Positions 33,056 to 43,578 of a stretch of DNA of 64,000 nucleotides are shown piece by piece (within the stretch, counting starts at the first letter, position 1; each line of letters begins with the position of its first letter). This DNA is from Astropecten irregularis (taxonomy: Eukaryota > Echinodermata > Asteroidea > Paxillosida > Astropectinidae). The position numbers were made by a program, and so were the translations under genes. Location of the stretch: contig OZ020252.1 of assembly GCA_963971285.1 (NCBI GenBank), forward strand, positions 19,691,662 through 19,755,661, read 5' to 3'. Below the pieces are notes generated by a model, which ran no database searches, was not told the DNA's origin, and saw nothing but the letters and a program-made list of their open reading frames with translations.

Positions 33056-36000
33056 ATGCGCGCTCTCATCGGGAGAAACGTAGCCGTGCTCTTTGTGACA
33101 CTAATAGGCCTGGGTAAGTTCCAAAGCAGTTTGCAAATGTTTAACCGATAAAGTTTTATTTCTATGTTTTATTTTTATGTCTCCCCGTTGGTCGCTTATT
33201 CAATTACGCTTTCCATGAATACAATAATCGAACTGTGGGTTCGAATGAGAATTATGACCATTAATTCATGCTTTGTCACAGCCTGCGCCTGGCGGCCCTA
33301 CCTTTCCCATCAGGCCATCGGGGGTCTTCTGGCCGGTGGGAATACCCACACCCAGGACACCAGAGACCCCACTCCCACACCCCCTTTTCCCTCAACCACC
33401 CTCATTTTAGATAACTACCCCATCCCGTGTATTGCTTTTTCCTTGGTCATTTTGGTCTCCTCTTCGTGTGTTTTTGAGTGTCCATGGAATGACTGAGACA
33501 TGGGGTATACCTCCTATGTCTGCCAGGCTGGTACTCTTGAAATTAGTCCGGCTAAACGTACCCTTTGGTAACCTCTTTGCCTGTTTATGTTTTACTGCCT
33601 TGTTATCTTGTTATGCACCAAAATATACTCTCTATTCTCTCTTGTAAGTAACGTTTACCGCCGTCATATATTATTGCATGTATAACGCTTATTTTGGTCA
33701 CATCTGGATGATTGTTTGTCTTGTCATCCCTGTGCGTAACGGTTATCTGTCATCATGACGTCACGTTGATTTGTCTGGCCACAGTTGAATTGTCAGATCT
33801 TGTATATAACGTTTATCTCCGTCAAAACGTGATATATATCCAAAGTATTTTTTAAGTATTTAACGTAAAAATTCAGCTTTTTATGAATACATTTTCCCTC
33901 AATTTATCAATTGTATACGCATTGATTTTTGCTACACTTTTGTTGTTACTCTTTTTCTTTTTTCACGATTACCTCCCTTAACCTATGAGCTGATTTCCGT
34001 CTAAGCTTTTATTGAATATCAACAACTAATGGGTAGGTTTCTTACAATATCACAACAATTATACGATTATAATGCGTAAATTCCACATGGATTTTCAAAT
34101 TACAGCCATTGGGAAATAATCAAGTCATATTCGTTTTGCTACTCCTAATTTAAGCCATCCTGGCGAGTATTTAGACGGAATTGCGTTTTTGATATTGAAA
34201 TTACATAATTACATTTTTCTCCTTAATTTAGTTAATTTACCTTTCAAAGTGCAATACTGCGTGAGGTAATACGGTAGGAAATGGTGACATCCCAGAGTAG
34301 GGATGTTTCTCTTCTTAATGCAACTATGACAATTTACCCATATTACCAATCGACGATACTTATTTACGAGTGCCATGTTCTTCTCACAGTTATTCTTGGT
34401 AAAGCAACAGTGGAAACAGGGGACTCCCACCAAAACCCTGAGGTGAGAATTTTACAGACTGCACTTCAATGAAACATCTTATTTTATGAATAAATAGCGA
34501 TCAATTACAAAATGTGACATTTTGATTGGTTTTCAATAGTTAGATATAACGACTTCAATCAATTCAATAATGCACGTGATACAAGAGGCGGTAAACTGGT
34601 GGGTTTTTGACAACACGATTCTTCTTTTTCTTCTTCTACCCGAAGCCCTTTTTAGATATACTAGACATCCCACCAGAATTGAGGAGCCTTCCTGGAACGC
34701 CAAATATCTACGATCTTCTCTCCATTCTATCCATGGAACAGTCAGCCAACAACAGAATTTCCTTCTCAGCGGACAAGCCGAGGCATAACCCCGACCTGCC
34801 CCCCGAGAGATCTGCTGCCTGGACCGGCCACTCCTCGGAGTTTAGGACAGAACCGGCAATCTCAGTTCTAAAAGTGAGGAATGAAAGAGGGAATCTCTAA
34901 ATGCAAAAGAGTGAAAATGCCACTCGTTCAAAATTGAGTTGTTCTTCATACGGCTCTTGAAAAAGAGTGGTGGGTATTTCACTCTTTTGGAGTGGTTTTC
35001 ACTCTGGGCAAGAGAGAAAATCACTCAAAACGATGCAAACGTCAGTCTAAAAGAGTGGAAGACAACTCGAAAAAGAGTTGCCCCTCATTATGGCTCTTCA
35101 AACAGTGGCTTTTCATTCATTTGATTTTAGAGAGAATCGTATCTATTGTTGTGTTTACCAGTAGTCCCATCTTTGCTCGGGCTTAAAAATGGCAGTGATA
35201 CTTTAACAATATTCAATTGGATTGTATGCAATAGGTAATCTCAGTTGATAATTTGTTTGCATCCTATTTTATAACCATTACAAATAACGATTCTAACATG
35301 TCCTAAAAAAATCATCAAATAACCACAAGGGAAACTGACTGAAACTGCGCGACCTCCTAAATACTGTACAGGTGCTCTACCAACTGAGCCATCCAGTCCT
35401 ACGTTGGTGGTGACCCCAAAAGTCAACTATATTTGTTCGTCTTCCTAAAGAAGACAGAAAGTGGTACAAAAATAAATATCAGGGATACATCCAAGGGTCT
35501 TCCCAATGCCGCATCAACTATCTCAAGGAAAGAAAAATGGTATAGCTTTGTTCCTTGTAATACAAAACCTTTGTCTGCATGGAAAAGACGGTGGGGAAGG
35601 GTTCGGAAATAGGAAAGAAAGTGAGTGTTTTATTGTGGATTGTGGAAGAAATTTGCAAACTTCTTTAGGAAAAGTCTTCCGCATACTGGCATTTTATCAT
35701 TATTTCAAATCTCATCATTTTATTTTGCTTTCATTCAGAGAGATCAGAGTCCGCCCCTACGAGCTTGTCCCGTTCAGCACGAGTGGGTTAACATACAAAC
35801 AGCTACGGACATTTACAACACTGAGGTGAGGTCAAATCGTGTACTTCTGTAACGAAAAATTTCACACCAAATTAATGATGGACGAGCAATTATTGTCCGA
35901 GACAGAGAGGAGCAGGCCGGGGGCGAGGGGCAAAGACCTCGGGTTGAAAAATGAATCAAACCCCGGCTGTCTGCCTCCAAATCTCGCTGAATTGATTACT

Positions 36001-37113
36001 ATCAATCCTATACTTGCTTTCGTCAACAGTGATTTGGGGGGGGTCGGGCGGTGTTCTGATAGTGTCGATTCATTGATCATGTTATCGATAATTGATTAAA
36101 GATGATTCTACAGATCTCGCTTTGTTTCATATCATTATCATCATAATATATATACCGAGTTCTCAGCATTAGCGCTGCGCCAGTGCCGTGATTAAAAAAT
36201 GGGAAATTTGTTTATATTTTGAAAAATAATGTGTTGCTCGTTAACCAATCTACCTTTTGTCACATTTTGTGTCGCTGCAACCGATGCAGATTAAGGTTTA
36301 CCAAAATTAATTACGAAAAATGCGTCCAAGCCATACATTTACATATCCTCGGTCGCCTGAATTAATATACATCATTGAATAGGATCTCGAGTTGCTATAG
36401 ACGATGCATGTGCCCACAGGCGCGAATTTATATTCGGTATCACGATATTATAATCCACTTTTAGCTGCTCGATAGGTTGATATTTCTGAACCAGTTATTT
36501 TTCATTGGAAGTTTCATTTGAAACTCGATAATCCTGGCACTGCTGATCGAAAAATTGCATTAATTTTCAGCTTTTGAAATATTTTTTTTTTAAATTCAAA
36601 AGGGGAAAATTCATGACGCTTTGTAGCATCTTTGTTAATGATGGACTTAAACCTATCAAGTTAATACTATAAGAATATATACTAAAGCCTTTGAGAAAGA
36701 TCCTGCTAGGATCGAAACGCGTCAGGCCCTCCTAACTAAGCATTTGATATATTTCAGGTCATGTTGGCTGATGAGCAGTTTGCAGCAGTTTATTACTTGT
36801 ATTGTCTATAAGAATATAATTATCATATTGCACACACGATAGCTTTTTAAAACGCACGATGTGCTCGTTTAATTATCAGGTGGAAGTAAGTCAGTTGCAG
36901 TGGTTTTGGAAAACCACCTGTCTGCAGGCGAACCAGAGTTGCTACGGATTCAACCGGTCCGAGGAGAATAGCTCGACCACCGAGTGCCGAGAGACCAACT
37001 CGTGGGTGATGGCCTGGGCCAGGGAGATAGGTCTAGGAGATACTGACTACTCCTGGCGGCATATCGCAGTACCGGCATGCTGCTCTTGTGCAATCATCGA
37101 GGGGGAGGTATAA
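33056..37113 (+). CDS. Neurotrophin/Spätzle-like secreted ligand, gene 3 (five exons, 219 aa)
   Basis: Exons 33056-33113, 34390-34442, 34646-34873, 35739-35825 and 36880-37113; phases 1,0,0,0. Residues 1-22 form a signal peptide (core VAVLFVTLIGLVIL). Upstream in-frame ATGs at 32936 and 33002 exist, but only Met 33056 puts the hydrophobic core at the N terminus. The prodomain has FLDIL (39-43), I-S-F-x3-K-P (75-82) and a dibasic K113-R114 split exactly by an intron. The mature domain has cysteines 123, 156, 163, 178, 209, 210 and 212, with R-A-C-P, Q-W-F-W-K-T-T-C, S-C-Y-G-F and Y-S-W-R-H-I-x4-C-C-x-C. N-Q-S, N-R-S and N-S-S are sequons. It is the nearest paralogue of gene 2, differing by an extra intron inside the knot domain. 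Expected role: secreted, processed cystine-knot growth factor; receptor unknown. Confidence 0.87.
34876..35125 (+). repeat. Sequence rich in AAAGAGTG/CACTCTTT words, intron 3 of gene 3
   Basis: AAAAGAGTG, GAAAAAGAGTGGTGGG, TTTCACTCTTTTGG, TAAAAGAGTGGAAG and AAAAAGAGTTGCCCC recur in both orientations within 250 bp, starting right after the exon 3 donor. It looks like a small foldback repeat. Family not recognised. Confidence 0.45.
35316..35415 (-). repeat. tRNA-headed SINE, intron 3 of gene 3
   Basis: Minus strand: CTGGATGGCTCAGTTGGTAG, then AGCACCTGTACAGTATTTAG and GAGGTCGCGCAGTTTCAGTC. The A box is clear, the B box decayed. Flanked by CCAACGTAGG, as in the head at 4957. Confidence 0.6.
36695..36815 (+). 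repeat. Penelope-like / hammerhead-like fragment, intron 4 of gene 3
   Basis: GAGAAAGATCCTGCTAGGAT, then CGAAACGCGTCAGGCCCTCC, and 45 bp later GGCTGATGAGCAGTTTGCAG. The same order recurs at 63820-63950. CTGATGAG and GAAAC..GTC are the conserved hammerhead core words, here in permuted order. Ends about 65 bp before exon 5. Confidence 0.5.
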
Positions 37114-37372
37114 TAACTGGCACTATAACTTTAACGTGCTTGATGCCGTCAATTCTACATGACGTTTAGGCTGCACCTTTTTAAACTTGTGACGTCATTA
37201 TGACTATGAATTCGATCCAACCTAAAACTGTGTTTAGGAACCAAAGATAATAATTATGCCGAGGAAAATACTTTTTTTCCTCCTGTTTTTCAAACAAAAC
37301 GGTTTGACAAATTTGCACTCTGACAAAAAAAATCACTCGAGACTGTTTACCAGCGGACATATACAGCATTGG
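37114..37372. other. 3' flank of gene 3
   Basis: No clear AATAAA within 300 bp of the stop; contains GTGACGTCATTATGAC. The real 3' end is not located. Confidence 0.4.
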
Positions 37373-37722
37373 TAACAAACCAAAACAGAAATGTTCACAA
37401 TATTAGGTATAACTTTCAGGGTATGAAGATGGTGCTGGTAAAACCATATCGTTAAAAATATGTCCCCCTGTAATAGTGTATTTGTCCAGAAAGATTAAAA
37501 CCAAACACCAACACAATTTTTGATCTTGGCAATATCAAAAATCCTTCTGTGTGTTAAATAACAAAAAAATGAGTAGGGTTTTCGCAATACTTTTTTCTCG
37601 GGACTCAGATGTCCGATAGAGTTCAAATTTTCACAGGCTTATTATTTTATATGCATGCTGGATTAGACAAAGTATGAGTGCTGTTCTGTTACCTTTGCCA
37701 ACATTGTACACGCCCTTTAAAG
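37373..37722. repeat. Family G element
   Basis: GTAACAAACCAAAACAGAAA with TGTTCACAATATTAGG on the left and ACCTTTGCCAACATTGTACA with CGCCCTTTAAAG on the right. Central GATCTTGGCAATATC and TTTCTCGGGACTCAGATG identify the family. Confidence 0.65.
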
Positions 37723-38106
37723 CAGAAGAACTCTTGTTAAAAACACTGCGAGTCCCGTTGCATAGCACACACAAATTGCTAGAGTGAAGTTATGTTCCTG
37801 TGCAAAAAATGTGTTCACCACGTTTACAGACATCTGTGTTTACAAAATGTATTTAAATGCTAAACGCAATTTGTTCTATGAACCCATGTATGATTAAGAC
37901 AATAATTTATGGGAAATGTTCCATTTGATCCTGAAAATCAAGACGCCCGTATTTCTCAGGATTAATTTTTTTTAATGTATGAAAGATAAATTTTGTTAAT
38001 GTGAAATGTATTTCAAATCTTAAATTGTGAAGGATGTAATGACTTAAAACGGTCATCAATGAAGGTTAGAAAGTATTTTATACAAACTTACAAAGAGGCA
38101 AAATGT

Positions 38107-38530
38107 GACTCTCGGTTGGTTTGATTGGCTCTGTTTGTTTCGCGAATTCGAGTTGGTTTGAGCTGGGGTTGGTTAGAGTATAGGTTTGGATTGGTTCGGG
38201 TTAGTTCGGGTTGGTTCGGGTTGGTTTGGGTTGGACCGGGTTGGTTCAGGCTGGTTCAGGCTGGTTCGGGCTGGTTCGGTTTCGGGTTGGTTTGGGTTGG
38301 TTCAGGTTGGTTTGGGCTAGATCGGGTTGGCCTGGCTTGGTTCTGGTTAGTTCATGCAGGCTGGTTCGGACTGCTTTGGGCTGGTTCGGGTTGGTTCGGG
38401 CCGGGTCGGGCTGGCTGGCTCGGGCTGGTTCGGGTTGATTCGGTTTGGTTCAGGTTGGTTCGGGCTGGTCACTTTTGGGCTGGTTCGGATTGGTTCGAGT
38501 TGGTTTGGGTTGTTTGGTTAGTTTAATTGG
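38107..38530 (+). repeat. Degenerate G-rich minisatellite
   Basis: About 420 bp of variants of GGTTCGGGTTGGTTC and GGCTGGTTCGGGCTGG, extremely C-poor. ORFs of up to 133 codons reading G-W-F-G-L repeats come from this composition and are not genes. Related in word structure to the TGGTT array at 24361-24523. Confidence 0.85.
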
Positions 38531-38554
38531 CTCAGTTGACTGGTATAAACATTT

Positions 38555-39535
38555 TCTGCCTGAAATGCTGTATTTATCCAGAAAAGAGTAAAACCAGTGA
38601 CCCAAATTATTTTTGATCTTTTAAAGATCAAAAATAAGAGAAAAAAGACTTAAGAAATACTGTGGCCGTTTGTCACTGTTTTCTCAAAAAGTGAGCACCG
38701 TGTGAGGTAGCTGCAGTAACTGTAGCCCAATATTACTCCTGACGTTGTTGTCGTATATAGGGCTACAGGTCAATCAATATGGAAGTCATCTGTTTAGAAT
38801 TCCCCACCCCTAAAATGACTATTATTTAGCGATCTGTGGCATAATGACTCACCCTGGTGTTCCTGATGTCGTGAAGAAGCATTCAGAAGAAACAAAATTC
38901 AATTATCATTTTGGATTTCGACAAAACGAGCAATTTTCGGCCCAAATCTCAGTACATACAAAATGACTTGGAATTCTCAAGAAATTCTCGAGAACTCTCG
39001 AGAATTCTGCACGTGTAGATCAGGGAGTAGACTGGTGCCGTTCGCTCCATTGCACGTAAATGGAATGTAGACTGGACAGGGTACTAGGAAAGAGTTAAAT
39101 TCTTATGTATTTCCTTATATTATTTCGCAAAGCACTGTGGGAAATTTGCCGCAGAATCCAAGTCAAATTGTATGTACTGAGATTTGGGCCGAAAATTGCT
39201 CGTTTTGTCGAAATCCAAAATGATAATTGAATTTTGTTTCTTCTGAATGCTTCTTCACGACATCAGGAACACCAGGGTGAGTCATTATGCCACAGATCGC
39301 TAAATAACAGTCATTTTAGGGGTGGGGAATTCTAAACAGATGACTTCCATATTGATTGACCTGTAGCCCTATATACGACAACAACGTCAGGAGTAATATT
39401 GGGCTACAGTTACTGCAGCTACGTGTGAGGCTGCAATTTTCAGAGATGACTGTTATTGCATATACCTTGTTATTTTTGCCCATTAATCTTTATTTCTGTG
39501 ACAAAAAAAACAAAGTATGATAGCCTTACCTTTAA
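38555..39535. repeat. Family G element split by a nested foldback transposon
   Basis: Left part TGAAATGCTGTATTTATCCA, TTTTAAAGATCAAAAATAAG, GAGCACCGTGTGAGG; right part AGGCTGCAATTTTCAGAGAT, ATTAATCTTTATTTCTGTGA, CAAAGTATGATAGCCTTACC. The two halves join at a 9 bp duplication, and the inserted piece is listed separately. Confidence 0.75.
38708..39421. mobile_element. Mutator-like foldback transposon, 714 bp, 9 bp target duplication
   Basis: Left end TAGCTGCAGTAACTGTAGCC and right end GGGCTACAGTTACTGCAGCT followed by A. Arms of about 265 bp (38708-38973 and 39157-39421) are nearly perfect reverse complements. The copy is flanked on both sides by CGTGTGAGG (38699-38707 and 39422-39430). A 9 bp duplication with long inverted arms is the Mutator (MULE) pattern. 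The 180 bp centre has TCTCGAGAACTCTCGAGA and no transposase, so it is non-autonomous. Arm similarity suggests a young copy. Confidence 0.85.
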
Positions 39536-39845
39536 GTGTCAATCATATAGCGGTATATTATCTGTTTCATCACAGAGATGTCTTTCTAACTGTTGGTGCT
39601 AAGTCACTTACGTAAAGGTATGGGTGCCAGTTCAATTCTACTGCAAAGGCATAAGCAGGCGGGTTCTATGTAACCTTTAATACCTCACTATAAAATAACG
39701 TACTGCTTTATATAAAATTTTTGTTGTTAAATGTGTTGTGTTGATTTCTAAATTTCAGCATAAAGCACAGCCATAACCCAGAACAAAATTTGGTTCTGAT
39801 TGAAAACGAATAAGCTAACACATTATTAATGGCATGGAATGACAT

Positions 39846-40087
39846 GGGGTCAATTTCATAAAACTGTTAAGCACAAAAATTTGCTTAGCACAAAAATGTC
39901 TCGCCCAATAAAACAAACCATCATTGAAAATTCCATTTGATATACATGGTCAGCGAAAAAACAGCCAAAGAACAATCAAACGTGATACACAATACATGGA
40001 AAATTGGTTGTTAACCCTGTTTTTATTAAGACAGAAATGTCATGCTTAGCAAATTGTTGTGCTTAACAGTTTTATGAAATTGGCCCC
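39846..40087. repeat. Family C foldback element
   Basis: GGGGTCAATTTCATAAAACT at the left and GTTTTATGAAATTGGCCCC at the right. Inside: AAACAAACCATCATTGAAAA, ACAGCCAAAGAACAATC and GCTTAGCAAATTGTTGTGC. Confidence 0.75.
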
Positions 40088-40754
40088 AGCCTGTTGACCG
40101 TTCTACAGTTGGCTAACAAGGTTATTATTTCCCAAGTTTGATCAACTTTCCGAAAAAATTAAAAGTAAAACCGAAATACTTTACTTACCGATGTGGCCAT
40201 GAGGCCGCCTGCTACTTCCCATATCCTGTTAATATTCCCAATTATTTCCATGGTATTCGTTGAGTTACCATCATCCACAAATACCCGAAGAAAATCGAGA
40301 TATTCCGAGCTGTGTGAAGTCCTATGTTAGAAGCGACATCATCCAAAATGGCGTCCGAAGTTGTCCTCACGACTTGTTGTTTTGTAGTTAAAATGTGATA
40401 CTTGGTTTGAAGTTTTTGTAGCTTTACCTAGATGCAACTGTCCTGTTCAGCTAACTGAGTTATCGTCGGCCACTTGTACATTTTCCAGCACTAAATATCC
40501 AGTCATTTCCTTCAAAGAAACACAGTAATTCCTGATCATTTGCTTTCATTTTATCTCGCATCACTTGCTAACACACAGTCCTGTTACTGTATATGAAGTC
40601 CAAATTCGGCCGTGTGTATAAGTTGTCTGCTTTGAGGTGTCAATCTTTTGCGCGCGTCTAATTTGCATAACAATAGAATGTATAGAAAAAAGTTTTCATG
40701 GAAATACGTCTGCTACATTCTCCATGTCTGGTGTATAGCATTAAAGCCCTGGCA

Positions 40755-40901
40755 GGGCCAATTTCACTAACGCTTTGCGATCATCGTAAAGCCCAAATCC
40801 ATCGCTAAACGGAAAATTGCTACCCGAAGTAGCGATAGATTTTCCGTTTAGCGATGGATTTGGGCTTTACGATGATCGCAAAGCGTTAGTGAAATCGGCC
40901 C
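40755..40901. repeat. Hairpin MITE, family A copy 3
   Basis: GGGCCAATTTCACTAACGC at the left and TTAGTGAAATCGGCCC at the right; arms GATCATCGTAAAGCCCAAAT and ATTTGGGCTTTACGATGATC are exact reverse complements. The best-preserved A copy, implying recent origin. Confidence 0.85.
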
Positions 40902-42358
40902 TTGGTGTTTGCGCTTAAAGACAAACCGAAACAGTGGGTTTTAAGTCAAAACAGGAAGAAAAGGGAGCCTGCAATAAAATTACAATTGAGTGATATTTGC
41001 ACAATAAGAAAATACATATTAAGGCTAATTTAAAACTTTGTGCAATTTCATTTATTGTTTATTCGGAGGGTCGAATGGGCCTAATGTTTAACCAGGGACA
41101 AATACAATCGTTGTATATACATTCCTGAAAGCCTTGAGTGTTGAATAAAACAGCAAATTCGTAAAAAAATGTTTAAAATATGGCTTGGGATAAGTTCGCC
41201 GTCTTGTAGAAATGTTATGCTCCCAAAATTAATTGCATAGGCCTATAACAAGATTGTTGACAGATTTGTAAGAATTTGAAAAGTTTTTGACCTTAGACAC
41301 GACTTAACCTTATATTCCATTATCACTTTTAATCGTAATTTTTCCCGACCTATACGAGTTATAAAAGATGAACAGAATTTTAAATTGCTATAAAGGCGAT
41401 GGGAAAAGTTGAAAGTTTTGAAAACTTGGTCGAAACACTCAGTTCAAAATTGAAGACTATAGGTTTTATTCACATAAAAAAACGAAGTTCCTGCCTATTG
41501 AAATGTCAGAAGCCTGTCATTCATATATTTTTTTTCGACCAATGACCTTTCAATATGTTTGTCTGCTCAAGATTTTACTCTAGCGATTCATCAAAGACGA
41601 CTAATGGAAATTGACCAGAGCCATGTTATTCTTGGTTATCTCGGCAAAAAGCGAACTCTGATTTGAATACGCTTTAACACGTTCTGATTGACAGTCATTT
41701 TCTGTTTAACCCAGTGACTTAACTAGCATCCTTGGATAAAAAGTAGATGGATCACGTAGCAGCACCCCCCCCCCTTCCACGCCCCCACACATATCATGCG
41801 TGTGAACGCCTGCAATCGTGCCCCCCCCCCCCTCCCCCCTTAATTGTTTTGTTTTGTTTTGTTTGGACTAAAAGTAACTTGGCAGCATCTCCATTGGTTT
41901 TGTACATGCTTTCCAGTCATGGACCCTTTGTCCCTATTTTTATTAGTACATATTTTCGTCGATGCAAATACAAACAAAACCTCACTCCCTATAGTAATGA
42001 AAAGACTATACAGGTTCAGTATATGATGTTGTTTGGACAAGTGATGACAACTGACAGAACTGACGGCAACTGTTGTGCCGATATTCTGATCTTTTATTCA
42101 AAACCTCTTTTTTTTTCCCCCACAACAAAAATAAGTAAATCATGCCTATAAAAGCGCTACACGGGTAAATGGTGCCCTCTATGCATACTGCAATAATTAT
42201 GTCGCGTGTCAATCATGTGTCTGTTCAAAGTGTCGTCATGACGAGGCGACAAATACGACAGTGGCGATGACGATGTTGCTGCACCTGATGAATGTTTTTG
42301 AGGTCAATAACCTTGTTGCCAGACAGTTGGTGCCGAGCAGTTGCTGGTATTGTGTAGG
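40902..42358. other. Intergenic DNA between gene 3 and the NXPE gene
   Basis: No gene recognised. Poly-C tracts at 41766-41775 and 41821-41832 and a TTTTG run at 41848-41865 are visible. The ORF at 41747-42151 is driven by poly-C tracts and lacks other support. Confidence 0.5.
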
Positions 42359-42590
42359 GCGTTTACGAAACGGAGGCTTAAGCTCCGTTTCATGCTAGGG
42401 CTCCACTTCAGGAATCCATTCTAAAATAACGGGTATCAAAATAGAGGATTTTGGCTGCGGTTCTGAAGTAGATTCTCTGGTTTGAAAGAGGAAACACAAC
42501 GTCGGCTTCAATGTGATACCACAACCTATATTTTCAGTATACGGATGACAGAGATGGAGCCTGAGCCTAATCTGCCGTTTGGTAAACTCA
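42359..42590. repeat. Palindromic element, family D copy 3
   Basis: GCGTTTACGAAACGGAGGCT with TAAGCTCCG at the left; GATGGAGCCTGAGCCTAATC with TGCCGTTTGGTAAAC at the right. Interior words AGTAGATTCTCTGGTTTGAA and AACCTATATTTTCAGTAT as in the other D copies. Confidence 0.7.
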
Positions 42591-42601
42591 CACAGACAGT
42601 T

Positions 42602-42830
42602 CTATCAAGCTAGTATCCCGTCGCCTACAGCTGGAGAAACGGTACAGTAAAATGTACACGGGCCTTGTTCTCCGCGGTCCATCTCTACCGGTACCTGTTG
42701 CGACCAAATCTCAGATGAAAATGACGTTAGACAAGAATCTCACTGAGAACGTCCTTGTTAAAACCTTTGACGGTGCTGAGGTGAAGGACGTACGGATGAA
42801 TCACTACGAGTGTTTCTGTTGAACTTCGAC
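42602..42830 (+). CDS. Unidentified ORF, possible exon (low confidence)
   Basis: After a possible acceptor (CACAG near 42594 or CTACAG near 42634) an open frame runs to a TGA at about 42828. It reads L-E-K-R-Y-S-K-M-Y-T-G-L-V-L-R-G-P-S-L and ends N-H-Y-E-C-F-C. It overlaps a second open frame (42810-43079) with C-P-V-G-G-Q-G-C-V-N. Composition is more coding-like than the flanks, and the C-F-C end recalls secreted cystine-knot tails, but no family is recognised. It starts next to a D element. May be a gene fragment or chance. Confidence 0.25.
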
Positions 42831-43079
42831 ATTATGCCAGTCTGCTTTATATCTCAAAGGGTCGCATTACGCCGGCCGGCCGGCCGCTTTGATAACGACA
42901 AGTACAGTGGAATTTGGCACTGCCCGGTCGGTGGTCAAGGATGCGTGAATCTCAATCTTGACAGGCAAAATGGGGTCAGATACCTACACGTGGGAGGGCC
43001 TACGTGTCATGCGAGCCCAGATCAAAAAAAAAACCTAAAATCGGCTCAATATCATTTCACCCGTGAAGTGGGAATCTAA

Positions 43080-43578
43080 AAACAGATTGTGGCATTTTCC
43101 ATTTCACAAATGAAATTAGGATTATCAAGATGGTTTTTTTTTTCTGTCTCTGCCTTTACTCACGTACGCACGTACGTCAATCCGTGAAAGTGACTGGCGT
43201 GAGGGATTTTCTGTTGCCCTTTGATTGATGCTGAGAAAGGTGATCCTTGTGATATTCTCAAAATTGCCTTATCAAATCAGACAAAGCATCGTCAACTCCC
43301 AACAAACAACCCACAAATAAACAAACAATACTAAAAATGGATAAGCGCTTGAACAAAATATTAAGCTCACCAATTATTACCTGAATCGTTTTAATGGTTG
43401 ATATATAGACACACTATGTTTCGTATACATTTCGATAGATATCTCGTTTTCATATAGAAGTAAAAACACCATAATTTACAAGTACAGACTACCAAACAAT
43501 GACTGATTTGTCAAAATGACAACCAATTATCAAGTAAACTATACCCTGCATCATAATTCATGATCGACGTAAAGTTCT
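43080..43578. other. Intergenic, nothing recognised
   Basis: AT-rich unique-looking sequence with no ORF, repeat or regulatory element that can be supported. Confidence 0.5.

Noticed and set aside
38125-38526. 133-codon G-W-F-G-L-rich ORF
   Set aside because: Composition artefact of the degenerate GGTT/GGCT minisatellite.
41747-42151. 134-codon ORF with poly-proline runs
   Set aside because: The open frame depends on poly-C tracts; the remainder shows no coding signal.
42602-42830. TGF-beta-type C terminus for the ORF ending C-F-C
   Set aside because: Only the final C-x-C agrees; the other cysteines and the proline-rich segment of that family are missing.
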